Origin: Deltaproteobacteria bacterium
Lineage (GTDB): Bacteria; Desulfobacterota; Syntrophia; Syntrophales; UBA8958
Direction: 5' to 3'
NCBI GenBank assembly: GCA_026388335.1
Contig: JAPLJZ010000222.1
Coordinates: 1-44,881, forward strand
DNA length: 44,881 bases
Numbering within the stretch: the stretch's first letter is position 1; the number at the start of each line of letters is the position of its first letter. This document shows positions 10,131 to 18,580 of this stretch, piece after piece. The notes below the pieces were generated by a model that did not search any database, was not told the DNA's origin, and saw nothing but the letters and a program-made list of their open reading frames with translations. Position numbers and translations under genes: made by a program.

Positions 10131-10925
10131 ATGAACCTAACATTTTATAATGATGAGGCAACATGGCTCCACCGACTTGACCCCCGCACCAAGATCGGCG
10201 GGGTCCTGCTGATTTTTGTTATCTGCCTGTGCTTCAATCATCCCTTGTTTATAACTGTAATCCTTACCGGCGTACTGGCTATCTTCACGACTGCGAAATC
10301 CATAAAAGTTTTATGGAAACTCCGGTTTCTCCTCGTCCTGCTTTTTGTCTTCAGCGTTGTCCTCTGGCCATTTTTTATTAAAGGCAAGACAATCCTGTTC
10401 CAATGGCATGGTCTCGAAGTCAGCAGCGAGTCCCTCCTTTATGGGTTTGCCATGGGCCTGCGACTGATGACCTTTGTGAGCGCCGGGCTGCTGCTTTTAG
10501 CCACGACGAAAAACGAGGAAATTACCAACGGTCTGATTCGCCTCGGCATCCCCTACCCCGTCGCTTTTGCCCTCGCCACCGCCATCCGCCTGGCGCCGAC
10601 TTTTGCCGATGCCGGGACTACCATTGTCCAGGCCCAGGTATCCCGGGGACTTGATCTGGACTCGAAAAATATTTTCGGCCGTTTTAAGAGATTTGCCCCC
10701 TTGGCCATCCCCATATTCATCTCCGCCATGCGCTACACAAATTTTCTGGCTATGGCCTTGGAATCGAAGGGCTTTCAACCAGACGCCCCCAGAACCAGCT
10801 ACTACGAACCGCAGATTACGGGAAGAGACTGGCTGGTACTGGGATTCCTGACGCTAACCCTCGCTGCCTGCCTCTATATGAGGTTATCCCTTCACTGGGG
10901 GATCATTATCTCCGGACGATTGTAA
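10131..10925 (+). CDS. ecfT: ECF transporter transmembrane component EcfT
   Basis: LDPRTKIGG N-terminus, multiple TM helices, SRGLDLDSK coupling motif (A-R-G type). Confidence 0.88.
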   Translation: MNLTFYNDEATWLHRLDPRTKIGGVLLIFVICLCFNHPLFITVILTGVLAIFTTAKSIKVLWKLRFLLVLLFVFSVVLWPFFIKGKTILFQWHGLEVSSESLLYGFAMGLRLMTFVSAGLLLLATTKNEEITNGLIRLGIPYPVAFALATAIRLAPTFADAGTTIVQAQVSRGLDLDSKNIFGRFKRFAPLAIPIFISAMRYTNFLAMALESKGFQPDAPRTSYYEPQITGRDWLVLGFLTLTLAACLYMRLSLHWGIIISGRL

Positions 10926-10969
10926 CTGAAGTTAAAGTCTTTAACCACGGACAAAGAATCCATTGGGCG

Positions 10970-11001
10970 AAAAAAAGGGGTAGCCTAACGGCTAACCCCT
11001 T
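10970..11001 (-). terminator. Intrinsic terminator downstream of the truncated tRNA-Leu copy
   Basis: Minus strand AAGGGGTTAGCCGTTAGGCTACCCCTTTTTTT: GC stem with one bulge followed by a T tract. Confidence 0.75.
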
Positions 11002-11009
11002 GATTCTCT

Positions 11010-11069
11010 TGGTGCCGGAGGACGGAATCGAACCGTCATGCCCTTGCGAGCGGGGGATTTTGAGTCCCC
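11010..11069 (-). pseudogene. tRNA-Leu 3' half (anticodon arm to CCA), attachment-site copy (left att)
   Basis: Minus strand GGGGACTCAAAATCCCCCGCTCGCAAGGGCATGACGGTTCGATTCCGTCCTCCGGCACCA; 5' half absent. Confidence 0.9.
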
Positions 11070-11185
11070 ATAAAGCTCATTCCCGTAGCTTCCCGTAATC
11101 TCATTTACCCCTTGACTTTCGTATGGTTTAAGGTCTATTTGCTTTCCCATGACATCATTCTGAATCCCCTTATTTCCTGGAAAAA

Positions 11186-11205
11186 GTGGGGACAGAGTGG
11201 GGACA
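11186..11205 (+). repeat. Pair of GTGGGGACA direct repeats (11-bp period), candidate integrase arm sites, left end
   Basis: GTGGGGACAGAGTGGGGACA; matching pair at 24117-24136. Confidence 0.7.
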
Positions 11206-11223
11206 GAGAAATAGGGGGATAGA

Positions 11224-12474
11224 ATGACAGACTGGAAAAGCACAAAGTTCAAGGGGGTCCGCTATCGTGAGCACCCGACACGAAAACGCGGCATCAACTC
11301 AGATAAATACTTTGCGATTCGCTACCAAAGGGACGGCAAGCGAACGGAAGAGGGCCTCGGCTGGGCGTCTGAGATAGACCCGAAAGATCAAAAACACTGG
11401 ACAGCGGAAAAAGCCGCTCTGGTCCTTGCCGATCTTAAAGGAGCTGCGAAAGGGTTGGAAGCTGGACCGACGCGGCTTGCAGAAAGAAGGGCTATCGCTC
11501 AGGCCAAGAAGGAAGCATCTGATGCAGAAATGAAGCGCCTGGAATTGGAGAACGTCACGTTTGGGCAGTTTTTTGAGAAGACCTACCAGCCAATATCTGA
11601 AAGATCTAAAAAGCCGGAAACGACTAGGAAAGAAAAAGAGCACTTCGAGAACTGGATAAAGCCCATCATCGGGAATAAACCTCTAAAGGATGTAAAACCA
11701 TTTGCGATTGAGCAAATAAAAAAGAACGTCCTGGATGCCAAAAAGTCACCACGAACACTTGAATATATCCTTGCCACAATCCGGCAAATTTGGAACCTGG
11801 CGCGTCGTGACGGCTATGTTCAAGAAGATTCCCCGACAAAAAATGTGAAGATCCCGCGTATTGACAACAGAAGGCAACGCTTTCTTTCTCCGAATGAAGC
11901 AAAGAAGTTACTTGAGCATCTTGAGGTCCGAGATGAAAAGGTATATCGCATGGCTACCGTAAGCTTATTTGCCGGTTTGCGGGCCGGTGAAATATTCGGT
12001 CTTAAATGGGGGCATATCGATACAGAGCGAGGAATCATTCACGTTGTAGATCCCAAAGGAGTAAAAAATAGGGTTGCTTACATGCCCGCAAAGCTCAAAG
12101 AAATATTCAACAGGAAGCCAGAAGTATCGCAGCATGATGGATTCGTTTTTCCAGGCAAGGACGGTAACAAAATTGAGGACACCCCGCGCTCTTTTTTTGC
12201 GGCAGTTAAAGCCTTGGGCTTTAATAAAGGCATGCCAGATTCCAGGATGCGAGTTTGCTTTCACACCTTGAGACACACGTTTGCAAGCTGGCATGTTGCT
12301 GCTGGAACCGATCTTTACACTCTAAAGGAGCTTTTGGGACATTCTGTGATGGCAATGACTGAGCGTTACGCGCATCTTGGAATGAATGCAATGCAGAACG
12401 CTACACGGAACATTGAAGGGCTTCTGGAGCAATCTGGAGAGGCCGGAGAGGTGTCTGCGACAACCGTTGAATAA
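11224..12474 (+). CDS. int: Tyrosine recombinase/phage-type integrase
   Basis: FAGLRAGEIFGLKW, HTLRHTFASW, LLGHSVMAMTERYAHL catalytic motifs; adjacent to tRNA att site. Confidence 0.95.
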   Translation: MTDWKSTKFKGVRYREHPTRKRGINSDKYFAIRYQRDGKRTEEGLGWASEIDPKDQKHWTAEKAALVLADLKGAAKGLEAGPTRLAERRAIAQAKKEASDAEMKRLELENVTFGQFFEKTYQPISERSKKPETTRKEKEHFENWIKPIIGNKPLKDVKPFAIEQIKKNVLDAKKSPRTLEYILATIRQIWNLARRDGYVQEDSPTKNVKIPRIDNRRQRFLSPNEAKKLLEHLEVRDEKVYRMATVSLFAGLRAGEIFGLKWGHIDTERGIIHVVDPKGVKNRVAYMPAKLKEIFNRKPEVSQHDGFVFPGKDGNKIEDTPRSFFAAVKALGFNKGMPDSRMRVCFHTLRHTFASWHVAAGTDLYTLKELLGHSVMAMTERYAHLGMNAMQNATRNIEGLLEQSGEAGEVSATTVE

Positions 12475-12677
12475 TAAGTGATCATGTCTTTACAGTGATC
12501 GTTCTGTTGACACGGGCCAGGTTGAAGCAATTGGGCTTATCAATAGACGCCTCGTAAACGGCTGGAGTGAGACTGTATCCTTTTGGGGAAGGATTCGGCC
12601 CCCCAGAGAGCCCTGCGGGGCGTTTTGCTGTGAATCCTTGCTCTGCCGATTGTCAAATATGCAATCTTAAACTTTGA

Positions 12678-13259
12678 TCAAAATTCGTAATTCTGAGCAT
12701 TTTTGTAAGCGCTAAGTAGCCTTGGAGTTCGAGTGGAACTTAAAGAGTAATCAGTGCCAAAGACCTCATCCCAGTCAAGTGCGCCGGTTGATTCAGGATC
12801 TGGATAGCATTTGCATGGCAGCTCTCCATACTGACGAATGCCCAAATATCCACACTTCGGACATTCACACCACCAAATATTTATTTGCTTTAAAACTTGA
12901 TCGCTGATGTCATTCCACTCAAATAGCCATCCACTCTGCGATATTGGCTTTGGAGGGCGCAAATCGAAGAAAATAACAACATCTCCGTACTCCCTAGCCC
13001 AACCACATGCTTTGGTGATGGCTTCCTCAGGCGGTTTTGAATCTTTAATCTCTATATAGTACGTGTGGTTGTCACGTGGAATAAATATTTCGAAATCAGG
13101 CTTATATTTGATGCAACCCCGTTTTGAGTCAACATCCGACCAGAAAGGCTCGTATTTATGTTGTATGCCAAGGATGTCATAGAAAACTGCCCATTTTGCC
13201 TCTATTTTTGAACGGTAAAGGACTCCCCGATATAATGTCTTTTTTGATCGAGGCCGCAT
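12678..13259 (-). CDS. Putative PD-(D/E)XK-type endonuclease with C-terminal zinc ribbon
   Basis: SKIEAKWAVFYD...YKPDFEIFIP...YYIEIKDSK matches E-x(n)-PD-x(n)-ExK; CECPKCGY...LPCKC cysteine pairs. Confidence 0.55.
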   Translation of the reverse strand: MRPRSKKTLYRGVLYRSKIEAKWAVFYDILGIQHKYEPFWSDVDSKRGCIKYKPDFEIFIPRDNHTYYIEIKDSKPPEEAITKACGWAREYGDVVIFFDLRPPKPISQSGWLFEWNDISDQVLKQINIWWCECPKCGYLGIRQYGELPCKCYPDPESTGALDWDEVFGTDYSLSSTRTPRLLSAYKNAQNYEF

Positions 13260-13310
13260 ATCGTGTCTATGATGAAATGCTCAAGATGACCATTCTTTGA
13301 CTTTGAACGT

Positions 13311-13664
13311 TCAATTTGCCTGTATATGCGTTTCGGAAACCGCCTTCTCCAAGGCATCTTTGATGAAAGCATTCAGTGTCTTGCCCTCATCCATGGCATT
13401 GGCGACAAGTCGCTGATGCAGAGAGGGATCAAGCCGGATGTTGAAGGTGCCCTTGAAAGGTGTTTCCGGTTTCTTCCCGGCCTCTTCGCAAAGTTCCAGG
13501 TAATCATCTACGGCTTCCTCAAAAGCAGCTCGCAGCGAAAGCACATCTGTACCTTCGTAGCTTACCAGAGCGCGAATATATTCAAGCTTTCCGTAGAAAA
13601 CCCTATCCTCGTCGTTGTAATGGACAGACCCGAAATAACCCTTGTATGTCATCGTATCCTTCAT
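13311..13664 (-). CDS. hicB: HicB family antitoxin
   Basis: MTYKGYFGSVHYNDEDRVFYGKLEYIRALVSYEGTDVLSLRAAFEEAVDDYLELC plus RHH-like C-terminus; 4-nt overlap with hicA. Confidence 0.88.
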   Translation of the reverse strand: MKDTMTYKGYFGSVHYNDEDRVFYGKLEYIRALVSYEGTDVLSLRAAFEEAVDDYLELCEEAGKKPETPFKGTFNIRLDPSLHQRLVANAMDEGKTLNAFIKDALEKAVSETHIQAN

Positions 13665-13915
13665 AAGAGGTCTCCTTTCCTCAAAATCTCCTCAATTTGC
13701 TCAAGCTGGTATCGCTTCAACACCGGCGTTGGGTGTGGCCGATGCAGGATGATCGGCTCCGATGTCTCATGAATAAAACGCACGCGCGAGCCCCCGGTTT
13801 TCCCTGCCTTTGCCGGGACATATCCGAAACCAGCCAGCAGCGCCGTCAATTCATTCCATGTAAAATCGCTCGGACGCTGAAGAAATCGCTTTATCAGCTT
13901 GTCGTGCTTGCTCAT
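13661..13915 (-). CDS. hicA: HicA family toxin
   Basis: MSKHDKLIKRFLQRPSDFTWNELTALLAGFGYVPAKAGKTGGSRVRFIHE...ILHRPHPTPVLKRYQLEQI; start chosen at internal Met. Confidence 0.87.
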   Translation of the reverse strand: MSKHDKLIKRFLQRPSDFTWNELTALLAGFGYVPAKAGKTGGSRVRFIHETSEPIILHRPHPTPVLKRYQLEQIEEILRKGDLL

Positions 13916-13978
13916 CGTGTCAACAATCATAGCACCCACCTTCCCGAAAAGCAAACTAAATGTGGTTGCAAATATTTC

Positions 13979-14006
13979 TTGACAATGGCCATGGATGGTG
14001 TATGGT
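13979..14006 (+). promoter_or_regulatory. Sigma70-like promoter TTGACA-N16-TATGGT
   Basis: TTGACA 13979-13984, TATGGT 14001-14006. Confidence 0.55.
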
Positions 14007-14024
14007 GAAATCGTCTAAATTACG

Positions 14025-14148
14025 TGCGGAGGTCACCCGATAGTGGCTATTCTTGTATGTACCATAAACTTAAATCTGGTCATGGAATCGGGTATCCGCA
14101 AGGCCCCGGCGCTTCACGTAGGCGTAGACGTTCCATGGCCTTTTTTTT
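14025..14148 (+). ncRNA. Candidate structured leader/small RNA ending in an intrinsic terminator
   Basis: TGCGGA/TCCGCA and ACCCGAT/ATCGGGT stacked stem; AAGGCC...GGCCTT followed by 8 T; promoter immediately upstream. Confidence 0.4.
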
Positions 14149-14168
14149 GTTTAGGGGAGGAAAAAGAT

Positions 14169-14327
14169 ATGGCAAATCGTAAAGAAACAACAGCGAGGTT
14201 AAGAACTATTGAGGAAGGAAATAAGCCGATCATCGTTCGGGTGAAGGGAAATCTTTGGACCTGCCTGAAGCGCCGGGAACGCCGAGCGCGAATCGTCAAC
14301 GGATACCGGAAAGGTCTGGAGGTGTGA
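14169..14327 (+). CDS. Small hypothetical protein (52 aa)
   Basis: ATG at 14169 after GGGGAGGAAAAAG RBS. Confidence 0.5.
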   Translation: MANRKETTARLRTIEEGNKPIIVRVKGNLWTCLKRRERRARIVNGYRKGLEV

Positions 14328-14329
14328 AG

Positions 14330-14602
14330 ATGGGAAAGAAGCTGAAAGAAACGATGTGGACGGAAAAAGAAGTCAGGAAAGTAATGGGAGCGGCATGCAA
14401 TGATTTACTGACTGTCAATAATAAATTATGTTGTATCGCTGGCTTAATCGATCCAAGAAACACGGATCACAATCTTCTCCTTGACTATACGGAATCAATT
14501 GGATTGGCAGAACTGATCAAGGATTGTGTAATCAAAATTTCTGAAGTCTCCGAAGTCATGGAAGATCTCGTAATTATCGAGAATCAGGAGGCGCAGCCAT
14601 GA
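14330..14602 (+). CDS. Small hypothetical helical protein (90 aa)
   Basis: ATG 14330 after GGAGGTG RBS; ATGA overlap with next ORF. Confidence 0.65.
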   Translation: MGKKLKETMWTEKEVRKVMGAACNDLLTVNNKLCCIAGLIDPRNTDHNLLLDYTESIGLAELIKDCVIKISEVSEVMEDLVIIENQEAQP

Positions 14603-14880
14603 AAACACGCGACAAAATAAAGAGCGGCCTCTCCGAGGCGTCGGAGATCCTTGCGGCGTGTAACGAAAAGGCGATTGTTCTGAAGCTAGTCAACGATTTC
14701 GCAGCACAGGAAGATTGTTTTCCTGGAACTAAAGAGGAAGATCTCGTGCTCGTTTACGGAGGCATAAGCCGCATTCTGTATGAAATTATGCAACAGGTTA
14801 GCGAGGCCCAAGACCTTATAAACTGCTGTGAGAGCGATATTGACGTGCTTGGAAAACCCGCAAAGGAGGTGGCTTCATGA
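14599..14880 (+). CDS. Small hypothetical helical protein (93 aa)
   Basis: ATGA overlaps at both ends; RBS GGAGG. Confidence 0.65.
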   Translation: MKTRDKIKSGLSEASEILAACNEKAIVLKLVNDFAAQEDCFPGTKEEDLVLVYGGISRILYEIMQQVSEAQDLINCCESDIDVLGKPAKEVAS

Positions 14881-15107
14881 AGAAAAATAGCAAAAGCGAA
14901 GATCTGCCGGGGGTTGATGGAGTAGGCATGGATGATCTGAAAGATATTATATGGAAATGCCGGTTGAAACTTCAAATTCTCACAGAATTCTTCTATGATG
15001 CGGATAGCTGTCCGGATTTTGAAAATTATCAGGCATGGGCCGAGGGGGTAACACTGCTCTTAACTGAAATTATCGAAGCACAGGAAGAGGTTCATTCTAG
15101 GTTGTGA
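14877..15107 (+). CDS. Small hypothetical helical protein (76 aa)
   Basis: ATGA overlap with upstream ORF; AAGGAGG RBS. Confidence 0.65.
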   Translation: MKKNSKSEDLPGVDGVGMDDLKDIIWKCRLKLQILTEFFYDADSCPDFENYQAWAEGVTLLLTEIIEAQEEVHSRL

Positions 15108-15292
15108 GGCGTTAGGCAAATAATGGAAGCAGGCGACGCCCTAAAATGCCCTACAATCGATTTTACCGACATGGCGTGAGGGTTGACACGTAAAAAGGGC
15201 AGAAGGAAACAGGACGGCAAGAAGGCAAAGCGGGTGGGGTCATTCTGAAGGTGGCCCTGCCTGATAATCCGCTATTGTTTATGCGCCGAGGA

Positions 15293-15940
15293 TCAACCAA
15301 AGGACGCGCCGATGTTGTCCCTGTTGAGCATAACCTTTGTGGCGATGGAAAGGTTAACCTCCGCCCTTACGAGGTATCCGTCCTTTGTTTTCTCCTTGTC
15401 CAGGGGGATTGCCATGCTCTCGATCACACAATTCGGAATCATCATTCTTCGCCCGATGTTCAAGACAATCGGTCGGGGAATGTTACCCCCTGGTATGGCA
15501 CTTTTGAAGAGTTCGGTAAGTTTTGAGAGGCCCTCTTTGCTGTCATCCCCGGCCTTAATATCCGGCCCCATCATCTTTTCCAGTTCCTTCAGTGCCAGGT
15601 GAACCTCTTTTTTGGCATCCTTGAGAGCGTAGAATATGAGGTTGAGATTGAACACATTTGGCCTGTTTCCGTCCCATATCTGGGTACTCGACAAAGTTGT
15701 AATTGATGTCATGCCACCGCTGGCAATCTGTGCAATTCCAGCTCCTTTTTCAAACATCCCCCCGACATTGGTTTGCTCAAAAGGGCTATTCCAATTGGCC
15801 TGAAGAGACCGGGAAGTCCCCGGCCCTATCAGGCCAACCACACAGGTGCTTATTTTATTCTCTTTGTCGGGCTGTGTTATCCAGGCTTTCAAAAACGGGC
15901 TGACTTTCTTATCGTTTAGGCCGTACTCTTTTATGGACAT
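15293..15940 (-). CDS. Putative phage baseplate/tail-tube-junction-like protein
   Basis: NWNSPFEQ...STQIWDGNRPNVFNLNLIFYALKDAKKEVHLALKELEKMMGPD...IVLNIGRRMMIPNCVIESMAIPLDKEKTKDGYLVRAEVNLSI resembles tube/baseplate-junction folds (family recalled, not searched). Confidence 0.5.
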   Translation of the reverse strand: MSIKEYGLNDKKVSPFLKAWITQPDKENKISTCVVGLIGPGTSRSLQANWNSPFEQTNVGGMFEKGAGIAQIASGGMTSITTLSSTQIWDGNRPNVFNLNLIFYALKDAKKEVHLALKELEKMMGPDIKAGDDSKEGLSKLTELFKSAIPGGNIPRPIVLNIGRRMMIPNCVIESMAIPLDKEKTKDGYLVRAEVNLSIATKVMLNRDNIGASFG

Positions 15941-16179
15941 GATGCTGCCCCCCGCTCACTAAATTCTCGAATGTATTTCGAGCGTAATTCCTGCCACATC
16001 TCTACGCGAGCACTGCCTTGGTCGCGTTCGATCAGGGTATCCAAGTTATGAAGGGCATTTAACTTTAATTCGATAGCCCATGTTTGAATTGCCTTGGCAA
16101 GCTCAGTGTCCGTTTTTCGTAGGTGAGCTCCGAAAAGATCATCGGCGTCCTCTACGGGGTAAGTCTCTGAAACTTTCAT
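15931..16179 (-). CDS. Small hypothetical protein (82 aa)
   Basis: Overlaps downstream ORF start; RBS AGGAGAG upstream. Confidence 0.55.
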   Translation of the reverse strand: MKVSETYPVEDADDLFGAHLRKTDTELAKAIQTWAIELKLNALHNLDTLIERDQGSARVEMWQELRSKYIREFSERGAASCP

Positions 16180-16204
16180 CTTTTTCTCTCCTTATTTATG
16201 CAAG

Positions 16205-18580
16205 TTAAATCAAGTCGTAAGCCATCATGGTTAGGCTGATATCGTCAAATTCAGTGTTTATCTGCCCCAGATCCCCGGTCTGTTTCCCGCCTTCCTTGCT
16301 CATCCTGTCCATTGCGGCAACCAGTTTATCCATGCCAGGAATCTGAAAAGATTGAGCCGCAATAGGAGCCGGGGGAGCTGGAGCGGCCATCTCCGGCGTT
16401 ATCCTTTCGGCGGTCAGGGGCTTTGCCATGATCTTTGCTGCCTCTATCGGCTTCGCCTCCAGGGAGCCTTGCCCCACCTCAGCCAGCCGCGCCCTTACCC
16501 TTGACAGGGCTTCGGAACGGGCCGTTTTAACAACTTCAAGTGCCGATGTTTCGCTTGGTGCTATTTGATTCGTAATGGTAGCTGGCTTATTCCCCAATTC
16601 GGCAACCGCTTCCGATTGAACCGTTTGACCCTTCACCGCATCCAAAGGTTTTGCAGCCAGGGAGCCTTGCCCCGCCGCCGCCAATCCTGCCCTTACCCGT
16701 GCCAGGGAGTTTGCACGGGCAGTCCTGATCGTTGCTGCTTCCTCCGGGGTTGCGATTCGGGCATCGGCGGTCCGTGTTATCTCTGCCGTGGAAGCTGCTT
16801 CACGTGATAAGGAACCCTCAATGGTGGCGGCGTCGGTCGGCGTTGATTTTTTGGCCACACCCTGGCCAATAAACCCTCCCGTTGCTGAAAGGTCTTTTTC
16901 AATGGCGCTCTCTTTGTCGTACCTACCGCCTACGCCCGCCATTTGCTTTAGTTGCCGGGCCTCCCCTTCTGCCTTAAGAGCGCCTTTTTCGTCTCCCTTG
17001 GCTCTTAGTTTTTGGGCAGTGACCACTTTATTGTCGGCAACACTGTTGACGTATTGCTTACGGGAAGCGGTCAAGGAGTCGATCTGATCTGTTACGGGTG
17101 CCGCCTCTACGCTGCCATACTTCGCTACGAGCGCGGCTTGGGCACCCTCAAGGATCTTTTTGTTGCCGCCCGGCCCATGATTAACGCTCTGCGAGATAAG
17201 GGCTTCACGAACACCTACATCCTGCGAGCTGAATCCCCCCTTTGCGGCTTTTGCAAGGACTGGCGCAGACATGGTTTTGGCAATATAGCCGTCCTGCTCT
17301 GCACCAAAATTCTTGTCGGACCCGGCAACATCCTTCCACTTCTTGTTAAATTCGGGAGACCCCGGCGTCAGTCCTTCAAAATCTTTCGCATGGCTCGACT
17401 GCTTTACAAATTGCGCAACCGGCGATCTTTCCCCGCCCGCGCTGGCAAGTTGTTTTTTGCCATAGGATGCCCCGCCTGCGTCATTTTTGCCCGTGCTGAT
17501 GGTTCCAGCACCGCCTTTGCCCGATTCCGACGCCGTAGCCACCGCGCCAGCTACCACTTTCCCGTTAGCGTCGGTTTCGAGCTTTGGAACTAAGCCAATG
17601 GCTTGAGCGCCTTTGCTGATGAAGTTGTCTTTGCCCGTAACGGCAGAGTAGCCAGCCGCGCCGACAGCGCCGACAGCGGTAACACCTGCGGCAATAGCAC
17701 CCAGGGGCAATGCGGACACCATCCCCAGCACGGGGCCGATGTTTTTGATCATACTCAGCATATCCGTCCCGCCACCCGGTGGCGGTGGCGGTGGTGGTGT
17801 CGCAGGCATCGGAATGCTCGCGGCTATGTTCCTTTGTACAATCTTCTCCCGGATAGCTCTTTTTTTCTCAGAGCCAGGGCCTAATCCTTTGAGGGCAGAT
17901 AAAAGCTGATTGTGCCGCTTCTCTTCCTTCGTGTCAGCCTCTTTCGGCTTTTGATCGCCCTTGTCTCCGGCATAGTCCCGGTACTTTTGCTTGATATTCC
18001 CCGTGGCTTCTTTTGCCTGCTCGAATCGTTCCTTCATTTCGAGGGCGCTATCCAGCAGGGAGCCCATCGCCGTTCTCCCAGCGGCTTCCATCAAAACGCC
18101 TTTGCGGTCCTTCCCGTATTCCTTCCCCATGTGAAGGGCAAATGCCCCTATGGTTGCCAGTTTACCTCGTTGCGGTCCTCCGGGGGCTCCAGTGGCGGCA
18201 GATCCCTGCCGTTCTTTCTTGGATAGAAACCGGCCTGATTTATCCCGCTCGATACGAGCTTCCCTGGCTACCCCTGGAGGTCTTTCCGGCCTGGGAGCCG
18301 GTGCGGAAGATTTTATAGGCTTCACCGGGAAGAAAGTTGTTCTTCGGCTATCGATTTTAACGATGGGAGCTTTTTTATGGAATACGGGAATCCCCTTCTT
18401 GAAAAGGGATGCAAACATCTCCGTATTTTTCTCGATACGCTTGAGGACCGGAATGGCCTGTTGGGAAGCGTCAATCTCCCCTTCAGGACGCATTTTGCTG
18501 ACATCGGCCCTGTTTTCGGCTGTGCTATCGATGATCTTTGAAAGCTCTATGAGTTTGTCGTCGGTGATCATCGCTACCAT
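16205..18580 (-). CDS. Large phage structural/tail-associated protein with putative lysozyme/chitosanase-like domain
   Basis: 791 aa; ATASESGKGGAGTISTGKNDAGGASYGKKQLAS...QFVKQSSHAKDFEGLTPGSPEFNKKWKDVA resembles phage tail muramidase-type domains; hydrophobic and Gly/Pro-rich middle segment. Confidence 0.55.
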   Translation of the reverse strand: MVAMITDDKLIELSKIIDSTAENRADVSKMRPEGEIDASQQAIPVLKRIEKNTEMFASLFKKGIPVFHKKAPIVKIDSRRTTFFPVKPIKSSAPAPRPERPPGVAREARIERDKSGRFLSKKERQGSAATGAPGGPQRGKLATIGAFALHMGKEYGKDRKGVLMEAAGRTAMGSLLDSALEMKERFEQAKEATGNIKQKYRDYAGDKGDQKPKEADTKEEKRHNQLLSALKGLGPGSEKKRAIREKIVQRNIAASIPMPATPPPPPPPGGGTDMLSMIKNIGPVLGMVSALPLGAIAAGVTAVGAVGAAGYSAVTGKDNFISKGAQAIGLVPKLETDANGKVVAGAVATASESGKGGAGTISTGKNDAGGASYGKKQLASAGGERSPVAQFVKQSSHAKDFEGLTPGSPEFNKKWKDVAGSDKNFGAEQDGYIAKTMSAPVLAKAAKGGFSSQDVGVREALISQSVNHGPGGNKKILEGAQAALVAKYGSVEAAPVTDQIDSLTASRKQYVNSVADNKVVTAQKLRAKGDEKGALKAEGEARQLKQMAGVGGRYDKESAIEKDLSATGGFIGQGVAKKSTPTDAATIEGSLSREAASTAEITRTADARIATPEEAATIRTARANSLARVRAGLAAAGQGSLAAKPLDAVKGQTVQSEAVAELGNKPATITNQIAPSETSALEVVKTARSEALSRVRARLAEVGQGSLEAKPIEAAKIMAKPLTAERITPEMAAPAPPAPIAAQSFQIPGMDKLVAAMDRMSKEGGKQTGDLGQINTEFDDISLTMMAYDLI

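Noticed and set aside
12595-12640. GC-rich segment after int (ATCCTTTTGGGGAAGGAT; GCCCTGCGGGGCGTTTT)
   Set aside because: Possible weak terminator for int, but the stem is short and the T tract poor; not strong enough to list.
14043-14168. N-terminal extension (MAILVCTINLNLVMESG...) of the 14043-14327 ORF
   Set aside because: Runs through the hairpin and T tract; ATG 14169 has a good RBS, so the upstream part is probably not coding.
15113-15145. GCGTTAGGC...GACGCCCTAA looked like an integron attC site
   Set aside because: One end fits GTTRRRY but the partner lacks RYYYAAC; no integron integrase; pairing only ~5 bp.
17012-17593. 193-aa plus-strand ORF opposite the 791-aa gene
   Set aside because: Antisense to a long, well-formed phage-like ORF in a uniform operon.
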